12,773 bases of DNA, taken from Sphingomonadales bacterium (GTDB taxonomy: Bacteria > Pseudomonadota > Alphaproteobacteria > Sphingomonadales > Sphingomonadaceae). Made by a program: the position numbers and the translations under genes. The DNA is taken from positions 1-12,773 of the forward strand of contig JAGXGT010000110.1 of the NCBI GenBank assembly GCA_024636595.1, given 5' to 3'. Shown one piece after another: positions 11,239 to 12,773 of this stretch (the stretch's first letter is position 1; the number at the start of each line of letters is the position of its first letter). Under the pieces are notes generated by a model. The model was not told the DNA's origin. It was given only the letters and a program-made list of their open reading frames with translations, and made no database searches.

Positions 11239-12773
11239 ATGATCAAGCAATCTCTCGCCCTCCTTCTCGGTACTAGCCTCCTCGCAACCGGCGGCATCGC
11301 CATTGCCCAGCCGCTCACCACAGCCAGCGCAGCGGCGATGGAGCATCACGAAGCAGCGGAGATGACCGAGGGCCAAAAGATGAAGGCCCTGTTCGCCAAA
11401 AGCGATGAGGAAAATCTCAAGCGCAATCCGATCGGGGCGCTGTTCCGCGGTGACGAACGCTATGCCGATCAGCTCGGCGATTATATTTCGGACGAATATT
11501 TCGCCAAGGAAAAAGCCGCCGAGACCGCCGAAATGGCGGCCTTGCTGAAAATCGACCGCAGCAAGCTGAGCGCCACCGACAAGATCGCCTATGACGTGTT
11601 CAAGCGCGACAAGCAGCAGGCGCTGAAAGGCTATTCCGACGAAATCATGGCCCTGACCGTGGTCCGCCCGGTCAATCATTTCAGCGGCTTCCACACTTTC
11701 TATCCCGATTTCGCCTCGGGCAAGGGTGCCGCCCCGTTCAAGACGGTGAAAAATTACGAAGACAATCTCAAACGCCACAAGCAGTTCGTCACCATCAGTG
11801 ACCGCTCGATCGAACGCTTCCGCGAAGGCATGGAAAGCGGCGTCGTTGAAACCAAGCTGACGATCAACAATGTGATCGAACAGCTCGCCACCCAGATTGC
11901 TCTCGGCCTCGAAAACAGCCCCTATATGGCGCCGACGAAAAATTTCCCCGAAGATTTCAGCGACGCCGACAAGACCCGCCTGACCAAGGAATATGGCGCC
12001 GCGACCACCGATATTTTTGCCGCCTATCAGCGCATGCATGATTTCCTCAAAAATGAATATCTGCCGGTTGCCCGTGAAGGCGTCGGGCTGAGCGCGATGA
12101 AGGGCGGTGAAATTCTCTATGAAAATCTGATCGAGAACACCACGACCCTGCCGCTCAAGGCCGACTATATCCACAATTTGGGTATCAGTGAAGTGACCCG
12201 GATCAAGACCGAGATGGAAGCGATCAAGACCGAGGTCGGGTTTGACGGCACACTCTCCGAATTTTTTGAATATCTGCGCACCGATCCGAAATTCCACCCG
12301 GAGTCCCGCGAAGCGCTGACCCAAGCTTATTACGACATGGGCAAAATGGTCGACGCGAAAATCGGCGAGCAGTTCAAGGTCCTGCCAAAATCACCGCTGG
12401 AAATTCGCCCCTATGATGAATCGATAGAGAAGTTCCAGGCCGGCGGTTCCTACCAGAGCGGCACGCCCGACGGCTCGCGTCCAGGTGTCTTCTATTTCAA
12501 CGCCTATGACCTGCCCTCGCGCAGCACCTCGGGCATCACCACACTCTACCTGCACGAAGGCGCGCCGGGCCATCACTTCCAGATTTCGCTGGCCCAGGAG
12601 AATACCGAGCTGCCGAACTTCATGCGCTTCGGCGGCAACACCGCCTTTGTCGAAGGCTGGGCCCTTTATGCCGAGAAGCTCGGCTACCCGATGGGTCTCT
12701 ACACCGATCCCTATCAGCGCTTCGGCCATCTCGACGACGAAATGCTGCGCGCGATGCGGCTGGTCGTCGACAC
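11239..12773 (+). CDS. DUF885 family zinc-peptidase-like exported protein, cut by window edge
   Basis: 511 codons are present from the ATG at 11239; the frame runs off the end (the family is about 550-620 residues). An ATG two codons earlier (11233) is nearly on top of AGGA, so 11239 with six-base spacing is preferred. A signal peptide follows (MIKQSLALLLGTSLLATGGIA). The DUF885 signature is clear: SRPGVFYFNAYDLPSR, then LHEGAPGHHFQ with H439, E440, H445 and H446, and E472 in FVEGWALYAE, which together are the likely zinc site. Family members are presumed metallopeptidases acting in the periplasm; activity is rarely shown. It lies 124 bases after the prolyl-hydroxylase-like gene on the same strand. 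Confidence 0.92.
   Translation, partial: MIKQSLALLLGTSLLATGGIAIAQPLTTASAAAMEHHEAAEMTEGQKMKALFAKSDEENLKRNPIGALFRGDERYADQLGDYISDEYFAKEKAAETAEMAALLKIDRSKLSATDKIAYDVFKRDKQQALKGYSDEIMALTVVRPVNHFSGFHTFYPDFASGKGAAPFKTVKNYEDNLKRHKQFVTISDRSIERFREGMESGVVETKLTINNVIEQLATQIALGLENSPYMAPTKNFPEDFSDADKTRLTKEYGAATTDIFAAYQRMHDFLKNEYLPVAREGVGLSAMKGGEILYENLIENTTTLPLKADYIHNLGISEVTRIKTEMEAIKTEVGFDGTLSEFFEYLRTDPKFHPESREALTQAYYDMGKMVDAKIGEQFKVLPKSPLEIRPYDESIEKFQAGGSYQSGTPDGSRPGVFYFNAYDLPSRSTSGITTLYLHEGAPGHHFQISLAQENTELPNFMRFGGNTAFVEGWALYAEKLGYPMGLYTDPYQRFGHLDDEMLRAMRLVVD

Noticed and set aside
11203..12324. 373-codon open frame on the minus strand opposite the DUF885 gene
   Set aside because: Antisense shadow of a gene with a clear signal peptide and HEGAPGHH motif.

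Overview
The window looks like chromosomal DNA of an alphaproteobacterium, most likely a member of the Sphingomonadales. Support: a SciP/DUF1153 cell-cycle regulator (alphaproteobacterial), an UrcA-family and an RcnB-family secreted protein (both abundant in sphingomonads), the aroQ-accB-accC gene order, GC-rich coding DNA, and two kinds of short palindromic intergenic repeat that I remember as common in sphingomonad genomes. No rRNA, tRNA, CRISPR array, insertion sequence, phage gene or toxin-antitoxin pair is visible.

Layout, left to right. (1) 1-564 (-): 5' part of a wax-ester synthase/diacylglycerol acyltransferase, cut by the window edge. (2) 798-2315 (-): a two-gene unit, sciP followed by a receiver-EAL cyclic-di-GMP phosphodiesterase, preceded by a very AT-rich, repeat-containing control region (about 2395-2575). 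(3) 2689-3042 (-): a small exported UrcA-family protein with its own terminator and a long, structured-looking upstream region. (4) 3368-4363 (-): a fused ThiS-ThiG thiazole synthase, divergent from (5) 4448-6836 (+): aroQ-accB-accC, joining the shikimate pathway to the biotin carboxyl carrier and biotin carboxylase of acetyl-CoA carboxylase. Palindromic repeats sit between accB and accC and downstream of accC. (6) 7119-8129 (+): an exported Arg-rich RcnB-family protein with four tandem calcium-loop-like 12-mers, converging on (7) 8247-8873 (-): an exported YceI protein; the two share one bidirectional terminator. (8) 9123-11114 (+): an exported metal-dependent amidohydrolase (Xaa-Pro dipeptidase-like) and a prolyl-4-hydroxylase-like 2-oxoglutarate oxygenase. 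(9) 11239 to the end (+): an exported DUF885 zinc-peptidase-like protein, cut by the window edge.

Most of the window is ordinary core genome. The parts most worth a second look are the sciP/EAL pairing with its AT island, the internal Gly-Gly of the ThiS-ThiG fusion, the calcium-loop repeats in the RcnB protein and the hairpin over its ribosome-binding site (a similar arm pair occurs before the amidohydrolase), the adjacent dipeptidase/prolyl-hydroxylase/peptidase genes, and several inverted repeats. I saw no convincing new defence or mobile system. All functional calls come from reading motifs by eye; no database search was run.
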